A stretch of DNA of 64,000 nt from Channallabes apus. Taxonomy: Eukaryota; Chordata; Actinopteri; Siluriformes; Clariidae. The notes beneath the pieces are model-generated. The model saw only the letters and a program-made list of their open reading frames with translations, was not told the DNA's origin and ran no database searches. A program made the translations under genes and the position numbers. The stretch lies in assembly GCA_030522415.1 (NCBI GenBank), contig CM060106.1:31779485-31843484 (forward strand), written 5' to 3'. Below are positions 34,225-46,905 of the stretch, piece by piece. Every line of letters begins with the position of its first letter. The stretch's first letter is position 1.

Positions 34225-34450
34225 GTTTTTTTGTAGCTCAGAGGACTAAAGTACAGAGTAACTGTTTGGAGGTTCAGCAATTTGAGCCCCAACTCATCCA
34301 GGTTGCCATCGTTGGCCCCTTGGCAAGGAACCTTAACCCTATCTGCGTAACCTAATTCATGACCCTGTGCTCCAACCACAGTTATACTTGGAAGTGAATT
34401 TCACTGTGTTGTAATGTACAGTATATGTGACAAATAAAGGCTTAACTTAA
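34225..34450 (+). repeat. tRNA-derived SINE relic with LINE-like tail
   Basis: Degraded head (GTAGCTCAGAGGACTAAAGT, GGTTCAGCAATTTGAGCCCC), then GCAAGGAACCTTAACCCTAT, and the tail TTTCACTGTGTTGTAATGTA, ATGTGACAAATAAAGGC. A TACAGTA at 34417-34423 interrupts the tail word GTAATGTATATGTGACAAA by 5 bp. Confidence 0.65.
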
Positions 34451-34489
34451 AATCGTTGCCGTTTATGTACTTACCACAAATATGAGACA

Positions 34490-34972
34490 CTTGGACATTA
34501 TGGCCAAATACCAGTCAAACATTTTAACACATATAATCTAATTCAATGTTCCTTCTTTCTTTTTCTTTCTTCCTGCATTGTATTCCTTCAAACAATCAAT
34601 GTTGAGATGTGTCTGCTACCTAATTACTGTATAATGACTCTACTGTAATCTGGGGTGCTGCTAACTGGTGATTTCTGAGACTGGTGACTCTAAACGAAGA
34701 GGTAGGTTTTGGTCTTGCCTTTCTGGGATGGTCTGTATGAGAACCAGACCCATCATAGTGCTTGATGGGTTTTTCAAATGCACATTATAATACTGTTCTT
34801 GCCTTCATGTCTGACTGTTGTTACTTGTGTTATAATTTATGCTATTTTGCTGAAATGTTATAGTTTATAGTTTTTAGACCTCCAGTATTATTCCAGCATG
34901 TGAAAAATAAATTACTAAACAAAAAACATTTAATTAGAAGGTGTGTGTCCTAACTTTTGACTCGTACTATAC
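34490..34972 (-). mobile_element. Tc1-like transposon relic, antisense
   Basis: The right end TCCTAACTTTTGACTCGTAC resembles the outer end of a widespread fish Tc1 family. The interior has GAGACTGGTGACTCTAAACG, GAGAACCAGACCCATCATAG and GCTTGATGGGTTTTTC in antisense order, the counterpart of the sense relic at 4955-5460. There is no intact frame. Confidence 0.65.
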
Positions 34973-34980
34973 AGTATGTA

Positions 34981-35395
34981 CTATATTCACACTGTATGTG
35001 GGCCTTCCCCAATCTGTTATCACAAAGTAGTAAACATAGAATCGTCTTGAATGTCTTTGTATTGTGTAGATTCACTTCACTTGAATTACAAGGTCTGAAT
35101 TAAATCTACATGGTTTTCCAAGATTGGTGTGATAGAACTCAACCCCACTGAGAATGAACTCAACCCCTTTGGGATGAATCGGATCTGAATTCGACTGCGC
35201 AGATGATCTTCTCAGCCGACATCAAGGTGTGTTGTTTCAATGGGCGGACTGAACATCAATCTCCACAGTCATGCTTCAAAACTTAATGAAAAGCCTTGTC
35301 AGAAGAGCCAAAGTTATTAAATCGAAAAAAGGGGACTAAATATGGATGGGCACATATGGATGTTGTTGGTCATATGACCATATAGTGTATAACAG
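34981..35395. mobile_element. Rearranged Tc1-like relic with antisense and sense pieces
   Basis: The left part (about 35000-35075: GGGCCTTCCCCAATCTGTTA) is antisense to transposase. The right part (about 35140-35395: ACTCAACCCCTTTGGGATGA through GGTCATATGACCATATAGTG) is sense and runs to a terminal repeat. The two pieces face opposite ways, so this is a composite or internally inverted copy. Confidence 0.6.
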
Positions 35396-36380
35396 AGACA
35401 GACAATTTGCCTTGGATAAGGAAAGCAGTGTGACTCGGAACGGCAATTTTCATTTAAAATAATAATCGCTTTTGGGCTTTGATCATGTTATTTTAAAGGA
35501 GCTATTACTGGAATCACCACAGAATCATTTGTGTTCGTGGCTTTAGTTAGAACTGCATGGTTAATTACATTCTTAACATCAGTTTAGTCTTTAGCAATTT
35601 TAGTCACAGCATGATGTGCCAAAGCATGTCTGTGTTATAACTCTTTGCTTTTGTATGCGATGAGAGCCACAGGTTTACCGATGTGATTTGTGACAAGCTT
35701 CTACTCTAAGCTGATGAAATCAACCGCTCATTTTATTCAAAGATGAACTAAGCACACAAGAATGATGCAGTTGTTTCCCAGAAATAAACCGAGTATGTGT
35801 GCTAAATGTAAAGAGGATGCATGCCAAACAGAAAGGATGCATCAGGTATAGAGTCTCTGTTTTACCGCTGTAATATTTAATACCGCGTTACCTGATTGAA
35901 TCTACTGTCACTCTTATAGAGAGACTGGGGGAGAGAGCGAGAGAGATGAAAACCCTCATTATTTGTAGGAATTTGTGAATCATCTGTCACATATCAGCAG
36001 TCTTTCTGCCTTTTATAAAAACCCACCTGATAGCCAATTATTTCGACTGCTTTTCCTGGATTATTTTTATAAATATGTAATTCTTATAAACTAGTACTAC
36101 ACATAAAGATCTTCATGCTGGGCCCCTTCAACTATAGCTCTAATTATGCCTAATTTTTCATTGATGGGGCTGCATGAGCATGTGAGAAAAGAAGGAAATG
36201 AGAAAGGAAGAGAGTGAGAGAGAGAGAAGGAGAGCAAGAGAGAGAGAGAGAGAGAGAGAGGTGTATGTATTGGTTGATGATTCCCAATTATTTCATTTAT
36301 TCTCATTATAGTCGCTGTCACTTTGTTTCCTTAACGGATTCAGGGTCAGTGACTGAACAGGCCCGGCTTCTCTGTCTTTT

Positions 36381-36449
<69 letters not shown>

Positions 36450-36829
36450 CAGTATATATATATATATATATTACACACGCACACAAGTACAAACATTCAA
36501 TATGCCTCTATCATTAAAGACGTATAATCCTGAGTAGAGATAATGAGATCGAGGAGGACTACATGGTGCACAGAGGAAAGAAAGAAAAATAAAGGTAAGT
36601 GGAAATGGTCTCCCTAGAAGATATGAAGATGGCAAAATTCCAGCAATTACCCAACATTATAATCTCCACAGATGGATGTATTTAATCTGCTCATAAGCAC
36701 AACTTTTATCCAGTAGCATGTCTGACAAACTGAATTCTCATATCTCATATATTTGTAAATATTGAGAAACTTAATTAATTAATAAATAAAGAAACATAAA
36801 GAAAACTACTCACTCTCTCACTCACACAA
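35396..36829. other. Intergenic DNA with long microsatellites
   Basis: No gene seen. (AG)n lies at about 36215-36261. A compound (CA)n(TA)n tract lies at 36382-36470 with a TACAGTA at 36448 between the two motifs. Confidence 0.6.
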
Positions 36830-37025
36830 TACAAGCGATTTTGGGAACGCCAATTAGCCTAGTCTGCATGTCTTTGGACTTTGGGAGGAAACCGGAATAC
36901 CCAGAGGAAACAGACTAAGCACATGGAGAACTTGTGTTGAAACTCCTTGCACACAGACCTGAGGCAGGAATCAAATCCGGAACCTACAGGTGCAAGGCGA
37001 TAGTGCTAACCACTACGCCACTCTA
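36830..37025 (-). repeat. DANA/Mermaid-like SINE fragment, antisense
   Basis: GAACGCCAATTAGCCTAGTC, GCATGTCTTTGGACTTTGGG, then CAAGGCGATAGTGCTAACCA show the reverse of the core and head. The 3' part of the SINE is missing. Confidence 0.8.
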
Positions 37026-37765
37026 AAGAAAACTAATGCATATGAAATACTTTTGTTCAAAAATGCATGATTTGTACTTCATAGAAAAGTCATCGACAGT
37101 GTTTGAGGCTCACATTGACACTCTATGAGGAAACTTGTAATGTTTCAAACTGGTCACTGAGGAACAGTTTTGACCATTTATAGTTGCAGCATCCTGGATC
37201 AGGTTACTGTCTGTGGGGAGACATATTTTTTTCTCCTACATTCAAAAGTCATGCTAGTACAGTATGTAAAGCACCTAGTTTCCCCTTAGTTGTAAAGGAT
37301 CATCATGTCTACATGGTGCTAAGGTCTGCGAAGGACTCGTATCCTATTCGGGATGTATCCCTTACCTTGTTCTCTGTGTTTCCAGGATAGGCTTCGGGTC
37401 CAACACGACACTGACTAGGATAAATGAGACCAGGTAGTAGAACCACCATCTTCGTTCTGTAGTGCCCTGGAGGCTCTTGATATCCTGAGCAAAGCAAGTA
37501 CAGATATATAGCAATGCCAGCAGTTATGAGCTGGCTCAGAAACTTGCTGAATGACAGGACCAATAAGAGTCAAAGGACTGGAGCAGAAAAACGGTCCTGT
37601 GAACAGTAGTAGTAGGACTTGCAGGACTGACATTTCAGTGTGATCAACATCCAGCGTACAAGAATCTGGTTTGAGTCAATGGATTCTTTGAAGTGAGAAT
37701 TTTTAATGCATATAATCATCTAATCAATGCTTTTCATTTTAAATAGAAATTGACATTTCTTTCAT
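37026..37765. other. Intergenic DNA, possible old SINE piece
   Basis: 37315-37430 contains weak SINE-like words (GTATCCCTTACCTTG, CCAGGATAGGCTTCGGGTCC). Otherwise nothing recognisable. Confidence 0.4.
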
Positions 37766-38011
37766 TCATTCATTCATTTTCTGTACCGCTTTATCCTTAT
37801 ATACAGGGTCGCGGGGGCCTGGAGCCTAGCCCAGGAAACTTAGGGCACAAGGCGGGGTACACCCAGGACAAGGTGCCAATCCATCGCAGGGCACACACAC
37901 ATACTCACATACAATTCAATTCAATTCAATTCAATTTTATTTATATAGCGCTTTTAACAATGGTCATTGTCTCAAAGCAGCTTCACAAAAATTAAAGAAA
38001 TTTAACAAATC

Positions 38012-38043
<32 letters not shown>

Positions 38044-38452
38044 AATAAAATAATAATAATAATAGAAAATAAATAAATAAAAACAAATAATAATAATAAT
38101 TATAGAAAAGAAAATAATTGGAAGTGTGGATGTGTGAGAAAAATGTGCAGATAATAATGAGACGAATGAATGAAATTTCTCTGATGAGCAAGCCAAGGGT
38201 GACGGCGACGGTGGCAAGGAAAAACTCCCTGACATACACACACTCATTCACACACTACGGGCAATTTGGAATGTCAATTAACCTAACCTACATGTCTTTG
38301 GACTGTGGGAGGAAACCAGAGTACCCGGAGGAAACCCACCAAGCACGGGGAGAACATGCAAACTCCATGCACACAGGGGAATCGAGCCTGGCCGGGAATC
38401 GAACCCGGACCCTGGCGGTGCAAGGCGACAGTGCTAACCACTACACCATTGA
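37766..38452 (-). repeat. DANA/Mermaid-like SINE, antisense, split by another repeat
   Basis: The 3' part lies at 37766-37913 (CATTCATTCATT tail, CCGCTTTATCCT, GGGTCGCGGGGGCCTGGAGC, CCAATCCATCGCAGGGCACA). The core and head lie at 38233-38452 (CACTACGGGCAATTTGG to GACAGTGCTAACCACTACAC). A 319 bp insertion separates them. Confidence 0.88.
37914..38232. mobile_element. Dispersed repeat inserted into the SINE, 7 bp duplication
   Basis: Starts with (ATTCA)n and TTTATTTATATAGCGCTTTT, contains CATTGTCTCAAAGCAGCTTC and (TAA)n, and ends GGCAAGGAAAAACTCCCTG, words of a very common teleost repeat whose class I cannot name. ACATACA occurs on both sides (37907-37913 and 38233-38239) and fits a target duplication. 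Confidence 0.75.
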
Positions 38453-38539
38453 CATTTCTATTTTATTTAAAAAAGTGTATTGTCTTCATGAAGGAAAGTT
38501 TTCATAGTGTAAAATAATGCGATGGCTGAGAGCTATGCT

Positions 38540-39000
38540 GCTTGCTGTTTGAGAAGGGTCAATTTCTACGGAGCGCCACAGGAGGTCTTTTCTCCCTACG
38601 GCCATAAAATTATATAACTCTTGTCTATAGCATTTTTACTCCAGGTCAGGGACTGTCAGTAGTTCCTGGTTAATAACAAATAACATTTTACACTTTGACA
38701 CTTCCGTTCACACAACTCAATGTTCTAAGTGCAATATCTGATTAAAATACACTTGTGCAATACTTCTTTTCACTCCTATTTATTGTTATTTTTCGTTGAA
38801 TTTTACATTTCTATTTCTTAAATTTTATTTTCCTGTCTAATATATACCCCCCCAAACCCCCCCCCATCCCCCCCCGCCCCACCGCCACCACCCGAACTTA
38901 ACTTTCTTGCTTCCCGGTAAATTAATCTGAGCAACTGTATAACCAAGAGCAATTTCCCTCTGGGATTAATAAAGTTCTTTGAATCTTGAATCTTGAATTT
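38540..39000 (+). mobile_element. 3' end of a non-LTR retrotransposon (LINE)
   Basis: Begins with degraded coding words (AGAAGGGTCAATTTCTACGG, GCGCCACAGGAGGTCTTTTC) resembling the end of a LINE ORF2. It ends with TTCCCTCTGGGATTAATAAA and a (GAATCTT)n tail, the usual 3' end of several fish LINE families. A C-rich tract lies at about 38848-38892. Heavily 5'-truncated, as is normal for such copies. Confidence 0.65.
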
Positions 39001-40249
39001 ATGGACCTGCATCCAGAAGCTTAAAAGATGACTCAAATTGGGATTCGAACTGTCCAACACATTTATTAAAACCTGGAAGGAAACTTCGTGGAAGAAATGT
39101 GGTCAGGAAAAAAAAATAATGAAAGACCATGATCGGAGATTACTTACATGCTTGATTGCATTGTTTAAGTAAAACTAATATTAGAAGTCTCAGCTATGTG
39201 TCATATTGAAAGCAGGAGCATTTCTACACTCACAATGTGATGAGAGCTGACAGAATTGGGACTGCAGAACTGTGTGGCCATAATAAAACCAACTGTTTCT
39301 GAGACTAATTAGAAAAATTCTTAAATTTGCAAAGGATCATATAGATTGGACTTTGGAGTTCAGATTGACCCCATTCTAGAGCATTATAGGGTGAGAAGAG
39401 AAGCGCATGTGCAAGTGAGGCAGCCATCTAGTGTCCATTGTATGAGTCTCTGGAGGTGGTGATATGATCTTGGTTTGCTTCAGTTGGTCTACAGATCTAC
39501 AGGAAGCTCAGGAACATTTATGTGGCAATAAAATTAAGTCAGATGATGACCTTAATATATTGAATGACCCGATTATCACATTAAAGTGATAGGAGAATGA
39601 ACCAAATCTTTGAATTTTTTTTTGTCTGTCACACAGACAGCAGCCAGAGATTTTTCTAAATTAATTTGTGGGAAACAACAACAACAAAAAAAGATGGCAA
39701 ATAACTCAATATTTGTGTGACTTTCGTATGTCATATTGTCATATTTGGTCTAAATTCACCAACAACAAACCTCTGGTAAGAAAAAAAAAAAAACATTCTA
39801 AGCAAAATGTAGGGAAAATGTAAAAGTTAACTTTTAACCACATTGGTAAGTGAAGTTTGAATCTTGGGTATATGGTAATGGAAATAAAATTAAAATTGTG
39901 TTACTACTGTATATGTGCAGAGTATCAGAGTACCAGTATCAGACAGTCTGTAGGCAGAGCATCTGAGTCTGAGACTATTTCTCTGTTGGCCTAGCTAATG
40001 CAACTCAGCCGTTAATGACTGATGAGCTGTTATGTGCTCAGTGTGTATGTACAGTAGATGGCTGAAGTGCTCGGTTTCCTGTTTAAAGCTGCCTTCGCTC
40101 ATTCGCACAGCTTCAGTGTGCTGGAGGAGATGACAGCTCTTACATTCATCAACATTAAACCTAATTAATAAAGCCTGCAGCACTCATCAAGAACAAACCC
40201 AGTAAAGAGGCAAATTTCACCCGTCCTGACATTCACTACAGATTCTCAC

Positions 40250-40386
<137 letters not shown>

Positions 40387-40646
40387 ACATGACGGTGTGA
40401 TATGAAGTCTCTCAGTCTGTTAATTTCGTATCTGAGTGTCTATTCATCAGCATATGTCTCTGGCTTTGTGTGTGTGCATGTGTGTATGGTATCCCTGGTC
40501 CTCTCTCTGTCTGTTGGGTATTGACAGCCTTGACAGCACGTTGATTATCAGACCCACAAGAAGTGCAGGCCTGTCGGCCATCAGGTGTGTGTGAGAGACG
40601 ACTCTCCCCTTAGAGTGATGAGACTATCCTGAGATAGAGATAGATA

Positions 40647-40650
<4 letters not shown>

Positions 40651-40702
<52 letters not shown>
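40651..40702. repeat. (GA)n microsatellite
   Basis: About 52 bp of uninterrupted GA. It yields meaningless Arg-Glu frames. Confidence 0.97.
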
Positions 40703-40708
<6 letters not shown>

Positions 40709-43699
40709 TTAAGGGTTGTCATGGTCATCAAGATCATGACAATAAGCTGTCTGGTGTGAAAGAGACAGGCAGGTCTGGGATCAGGATCAGATTAACAATC
40801 ACACTGACCTCCAGCAGGGCTTCAACTGGCACTGAGCTCGCTGATACCCATCACACTGAGAACTCACATCATTATATAGCACACAGTTCACATCAGGCCC
40901 TTAGCAATAATGACACGTCTTCAGGCCTCATTTTATGTTAATTGTGTCATTACAGTTTAGAGCTCCATTTTAAGCATTCCACTGCAGGGCGATGATTGGG
41001 GAAAAAAGAATGCCTTTGTGTATATCCTAAAAATATCACTTAAACATAATGTCAAACAAACGCAATACTTTTTCCCCATGTCTATTTATTTATTTATTTA
41101 TTTTTTGCCACTGTTCTTCAGCTGTCCACTTCCACACCTGCTAAATCAGTGGCGTTAATAGCATCACTCTCAATCAGAGTGTGTCGGTTGCTGTGACGAT
41201 TCAGTGCTGTGCTGATGATCACCTGGGAGAAGACGAGAGCTGTGTGCTTTTACCACAATGTGTTCATTAAGCGCTGGGAGTAACGGAGTGGGCCATACGA
41301 GAGAAAGAGAGAGAGAGAGGCTTGAGTGCCCTCAGATGGTCTCTAAAATGACTGAGAAGAAGACTAGCAGCTATCATGCAGGCCATCTGTTTCATTTAGA
41401 ATTTCCTTCATTTTATATATGATAAAATATTTATTTATACTTTCGCGAATGTGTGTGGATATGAATAGATTTTAAGAAACAGAAGTGCTAGGTATTAAAT
41501 AGTTGAATGGCTGTTCTTAATGAGAAGGGGATGGATCATCCGTTTCCTTTATCCTTACATGTACGTGTTAGTCGCCATTCCTGAACCTCGCTTCCTCCTC
41601 CACTTCCTCTTACAGTACTGCTGAAGGGTATCAGTCGATTCTCTCTCTCTCTCTCCTTTTCTTTCTCTCTCTCTATCTCTATCCATGAGCAGGGACTACA
41701 GATGAGTGATTGCCTGGGCTGAAAGTACATGTTTCTCAAGGACCTCTGATGGGCGGCGATAATAAAAATAATGTTGCTGCTGGAGGAAGTGTTTTCCTGG
41801 CCCCTCCCTTGTCATAATCACAGCCCTCCCTTAGCCCATTATCTCGGTCACCACCAGCGCTGGAGAAAACAGTGCACCGCATGCCATTTAGCACATCAGG
41901 CATACTGTAGGCATAATTTTCCTTTTAGTATATGCAGGACTTTTGAGTGCTGCACGGTAACACATTGCATGCAGTGTGCCATGCATTGTCATTGCTTTAT
42001 GATGTACTATATGGGTAAAACTAACATTTAACGTTTTTGCCTTTAGAAGAAGTATTCAATATTATCAGTGATCAACCTTTTTGCTCACGGTACTGCAAGA
42101 TGAATACAAATGCTGGTTTATTCAATGTAGACTAAATAGATTTAGATAAATTTACAGTGCAACCAGAAACAAGGAAGAACAGAAAGTCCAGATATTCAGA
42201 AGATTTTTCCATGATGAAAAAAAAAATATCAAGTTATAAAGCACTGACACTGACGACTCCTTCTAGAAATGTTACATCGATAATCATCTTCTTATAGAAA
42301 ATTTCATCATATCGAAGTGTATGATTTTGTCTAGCATGAAGGATATACCAAAAATTATGCAGAAGTGGCCATAATTTTAATAATGCATGCAAATAATACA
42401 TGTTCGTAGAGCAACTCTTCCTCTATACAACGGTACTATTTCACAGTCTCTATTACAAGCCATGCCTTTGTGCCATTATTGAACCCAACTTCCAGTTGGT
42501 GTTGTCCCATTGTGCTACAGAAAGTTTATGGAGATGACATCATTGACCATATGTACAGATGGATGAAGTTTAAAAAAGAGGAAGCCCGTATTGAAGACAA
42601 ATCATGGAATGAGATACCATCAACGGTGACAAAGAGAGTTGGGTTCAACAATGACACAAATGCATCGCTTGTGATGGAGATAGGTAGCCTTTTACTGTAC
42701 ATTGCCTATTGTATCAATTATTATATTTTTTATCATGTCTTTGATTATGTGTAGGGCTGGTCAAACAAGTCCTTGTGAATTAGCCGTTACTATAGCACAA
42801 TAGAGTGAGAACATTAATATAAACATGTAATCTGAATTACAGCCATTGTCATAACCGCTGTTATTTAAAAAATCAAGACCTTCTGAAAACTCATCAGCAT
42901 TCATCAGCAATATGCCATAAATTTATATTAAATACTACATAAAGGTTTGCGAGTGACACTAGTATACGTGAAGGATATAAAAAAAAAAAGGAGCACATGT
43001 AGCATGTGGACACATTTATTACTGCTTTGTGCTGCAATAAGGGCCTTCGGGCCTTCTGAGAAAAATAATTGAGCACTTAAAGAATATAATCTCATACAGC
43101 ATTGTAGTTGTCATGTTTAATAAATAATTATGTCACTGACATAGTTCAATTCCTGGTGTACTAACCTATTAGGTAATTGTGAATAGACATATTTAATGAG
43201 AATATACTGTATGTTGATGTATTCAAATTCCTTTAAGGTATAATTGTAATACCACCGAGGACTGTGATAAAAACCCGCCACACTGGTAGCACAAACACAG
43301 CAAACAACAATCAGACATCAGAATGGAACGAAATTACTACCAGAAGTTTTGTCAGTAATCTGATCATCTATCATCTAACAAACAAAAGGTTACAGGAGGT
43401 GTTTGGCAAGGAGCAGTGCGCTAATCAACAAGCTTCACAGCTGTACAACTGGCTTCCACAGATGTTAATATCCAGGTGTATCCGGCATTAAAGCCCATCA
43501 GTCTACATCACAAATACCATAGAGCAAAATAAAGGGAAACTAGTTGATTAGGCAATTTTATTTGAAGCCAGGCTGATTTTGTCATCTTTAACTTTGCTAA
43601 ATAGTCTGAAGTTTTCCAAAAGTCAGATAAGTAAATAATCACATGGTCCACATGTGGTTTTTATACACTTCACATGTGGACCTTCCACATACATACGTA

Positions 43700-44060
43700 C
43701 AGGGTGGCCCAAAAGTCTGGACTCGCAGGCAAAAATTTATTTCAAGGTATAAATTACAGCAAATGCTTGAATAGATGGACTCTGGCTTCACGGCACTTGT
43801 GTCTGCTCTGGATACAAGAATGGTGACCATTTCTTAATCTATCAGAACTGATTTTGGATGATTTCTTCCTTTAGTGCAGTAATGGTTCTGATAGATTCTG
43901 ATTTATTAGTTTCTGACTACTGACTTCTAATGATGCCAGAGAAAAAAAAAACGTGGAGTAGTGTTAGGTCTGGTTTTCTCCCATCTTAGTTTCTTCAATC
44001 TGAATTAATAGCAAAATATGAAATTTCATATAGGGAAAAATGCCTGTGGATTCAGACTTT
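43700..44060. mobile_element. Mariner-type MITE, copy 1
   Basis: The left end CAGGGTGGCCCAAAAGTCTG follows a TA. The interior shares AAATTACAGCAAATG, CAGAACTGATTTTGGATGAT, GACTTCTAATGATGCCAGAG and GTGTTAGGTCTGGTT with the copy at 54258-54664. The right end is degraded (GGATTCAGACTTTTTT). Confidence 0.75.
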
Positions 44061-45388
44061 TTTTTTAAAATACATGTATTGTTTACATTCCTATGGTTAG
44101 TTTATGCTGCATGCATGATTGATTTATTTTCACTTTTGCTTCTTTTTTACATGATTCATTTGTCACTCTTGGAAGGAGGACAGAGAGAGAGAGAGAGAAC
44201 AGCTGAGGCGGACTCCAAGCCCATGGAGGATTGAGCTGGCAGAAGGAGACTTTCTGGAGAGCCTTGTGGGATTGAACAGCAACTGCGCCAGCTCTCCTTT
44301 GGCGGATCTGAGGTCAACCGTCCCACTGAGGCTGTTTCATAGAGGGCAAAGTTCTCCTTAAAATACTGTTCCACAGCCAGACCACGCTACCACCAACTTC
44401 ACCCCTTGTCTCATTGTCTCTTGTCCAACTGATTCACTCAGGTTCAATTTATTCTGTCAAAGTTTAGAAAAAAAAAACTAATAGTTTGTCATGTTTTCCG
44501 ATATTTTAGTTTTCGACCTGGAACTGGTTCTGGCTACATCCTTCTGCACTGGGGCCGGCCATAGAACTCTTTCAGATTATAAACGTGTACATATTGCGGG
44601 AGAGGAATAGCTACGTAGTAAAGCTGTTTGCTATCAGGGTTAACCAGCAATTACTCAGTAACACTGAAGGGGACATGATGGGGGAGGTTACTGATGTTTA
44701 TAAGATACTGTAGCATCTTAGACATACAGTAATAATCAGCAGATGTAGCATCAATGCTACTGTAGATAGTTGAGGATAGCAATGCTACATAGCCTTAGTG
44801 AAACACGAATCCACAGAGCACAGTGAAGAAAATTTTAAATGTCGGGGGGGGGGGGGGGGGGGGGGGTTTTAGAGAGAGAGGGAGAGAGAGAGAGATGATT
44901 TGAAATGACTCAAACAAAAAGTTTAAAAACTAGGTTTAAAAAAACTTTTGACATTATCAACATTTTTGGTACACTTACCCATGTACTGTAGCCGTGCCTT
45001 TTCTCTGTACCAGTACACCAGTTCAGCAAATACGCTGCTCAAAATTCATGGTGAACAGCAAATTAGATTCGTGAATACAAATTATATCCTTGAAATGACT
45101 AAATACTCCTCTGTTGTCCATTTATACCAAGATTATAGATAATTTCACCTCTCTCAGTCAAGCAGGATTTTTGCTAAAAGCTCCTGTAATTAGGGTAGAC
45201 TATTTAAAGGACAAATATGTGGTATTGCTAAATAGAAAATTGCTTTTTATGATCTGCCAGTCAAATGTGTGAATAGTATTATACAGTACAACTGTGCTGG
45301 GCAGAAGTAGAGAATAAAAACGACTATATGGAATTTAAATTCAAATTAAATCTGCTTTATTTGTGTGTATGTGTAACTTCATTGTGCC

Positions 45389-45461
<73 letters not shown>

Positions 45462-46458
45462 GTTGTTGTTGTTGTTATTATTATATCCCTTTTGTCATAA
45501 GTCTTTCCTGTTTTTCAGGTGCATAAAGGTTAAAGGCATAAATCTGAGAGACTCTTTATGCTACGAAAGCTGCTGTTTCTTATTTATGACATTTAACTTA
45601 ATCTTTGCTCAGGAAACAAGCACTTAAAGGTGTATGCAGTTACCCAACATCATAATAAGGGGGGGGGGGGGGGAACACACTTTTAACACACAAAATTGTG
45701 TATCAGTTTTATACAATAGCCTGTCATGAGCAGAAGCCAGGGAACACAAACATTTTAGTTATTTGCATTTTTTCAATTATGCATAAGACACAGATATGCA
45801 CATTAAAAAGATGAAACTCATACTCTCATTAAATTTACATAGAATGGCATCTAAACAGTGTGGGGTGCGCGTGTGAGCCGTTTTAATGGACTCTGATAAA
45901 ACCACATTAAAAATCGAGAGCTCGGGTATCAGCGTTCACAGAATCACACGTTATCTCGCACCATCACCCTTCAAAAGCCAAATTAATATAATTGACTTTT
46001 AATTAATCCCCTTGATATTTGCATCAGCACATCTTAGCAACAGGTGTTCTGTTTTGAGCCCCTGCATTATTAAAGGCCTATTAAAACAGTGGGTGATTAA
46101 GGTGGCCAAGTCTCTGCTTGTGTGTCAAATTCTAATGGCGAAAGCGAGAAAAGCTGGATTTTTTAAAAATGTTTTGTTTCTTTAGCTTTACCTCAGTTCT
46201 TTAATAGAGATACAAACACAATAGCAGATTCACAACTGAGTCGATATGCTTTTGATATATTTCAAAACTTAGTAAGTTTTAGTAATATCAAGCAGCAGTT
46301 CTGCCAAAAGCACCAAATGAAATGCACATGATTGGTTTATATTAATGCGCTCATTCTAATATGTAATTATTTGCATAGGAACAATTATAATTGAACATTG
46401 AGCATTGAATGTAAAAGTCCTAAAAACATACAGCATGATAATCTGTGTGTTTTGGGGG

Positions 46459-46492
<34 letters not shown>

Positions 46493-46599
46493 GAGATTTT
46501 ATAACTGCTATAACATAAGCAATAACACAAACCTTCCTTATCTATATTGTACCATACTCAATGTAATTATACAGTAGTTATAAAAAAGGATTCTATCAT
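44061..46599. other. Intergenic DNA with homopolymer and simple repeats
   Basis: No gene seen. Holds a G23 run (44844-44866), a TAA/TTA palindromic tract (about 45410-45475), a G15 run (45659-45673) and (AG)n at 46457-46496. The block 45850-46130 looks unique and could be conserved non-coding DNA. Four heptamers lie in 300 bp at 44706, 44725, 44758 and 44984. Confidence 0.5.
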
Positions 46600-46905
46600 T
46601 TGTTCATTTTTTTATACCGCTTATCATGTGGGAGGTCTAGAGTTTACCCCAGGAGACTTCAGTCTCGAGGCGAGGTACACCCTGGACAGAGTGCCTATCC
46701 ATCACAGGGCACACACACACACTCATTTGAAAACTATAGGCAATTTGGAAATGGACGTTAATGTATTGTGCCTGTTTTTGGACTGTGGGAGGAAATCTGA
46801 GCACCTGGATGAAACCCACCAAGCACAAGAGAACATGCAACCAAGACAAGAATCAAATTTTAAACCTTGTTGGTGTAACGTCACAGTGCTAACAGTTAAC
46901 TTTTC
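46600..46905 (-). repeat. DANA/Mermaid-like SINE, antisense, diverged
   Basis: ATACCGCTTATC, CCCAGGAGACTTCAGTC, GGTACACCCTGGACAGAGTG, CACAGGGCACACAC, TTGGACTGTGGGAGGAAA, GAAACCCACCAAGCACA, CACAGTGCTAAC: the full order in reverse with about 15-20% visible differences. Confidence 0.8.

Noticed and set aside
36214..36537. Open frames through CA/GA repeats here and at 40648, 56264, 62788 and 63092
   Set aside because: They are long only because dinucleotide repeats lack stops. Their products are His-Thr or Arg-Glu runs.
42470..42754. 94-codon frame containing YGDDIIDHMYRWMKFKKEEA
   Set aside because: The YGDD string recalls a polymerase motif, but the surrounding residues do not fit any RT or RdRp pattern. 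Treated as chance.
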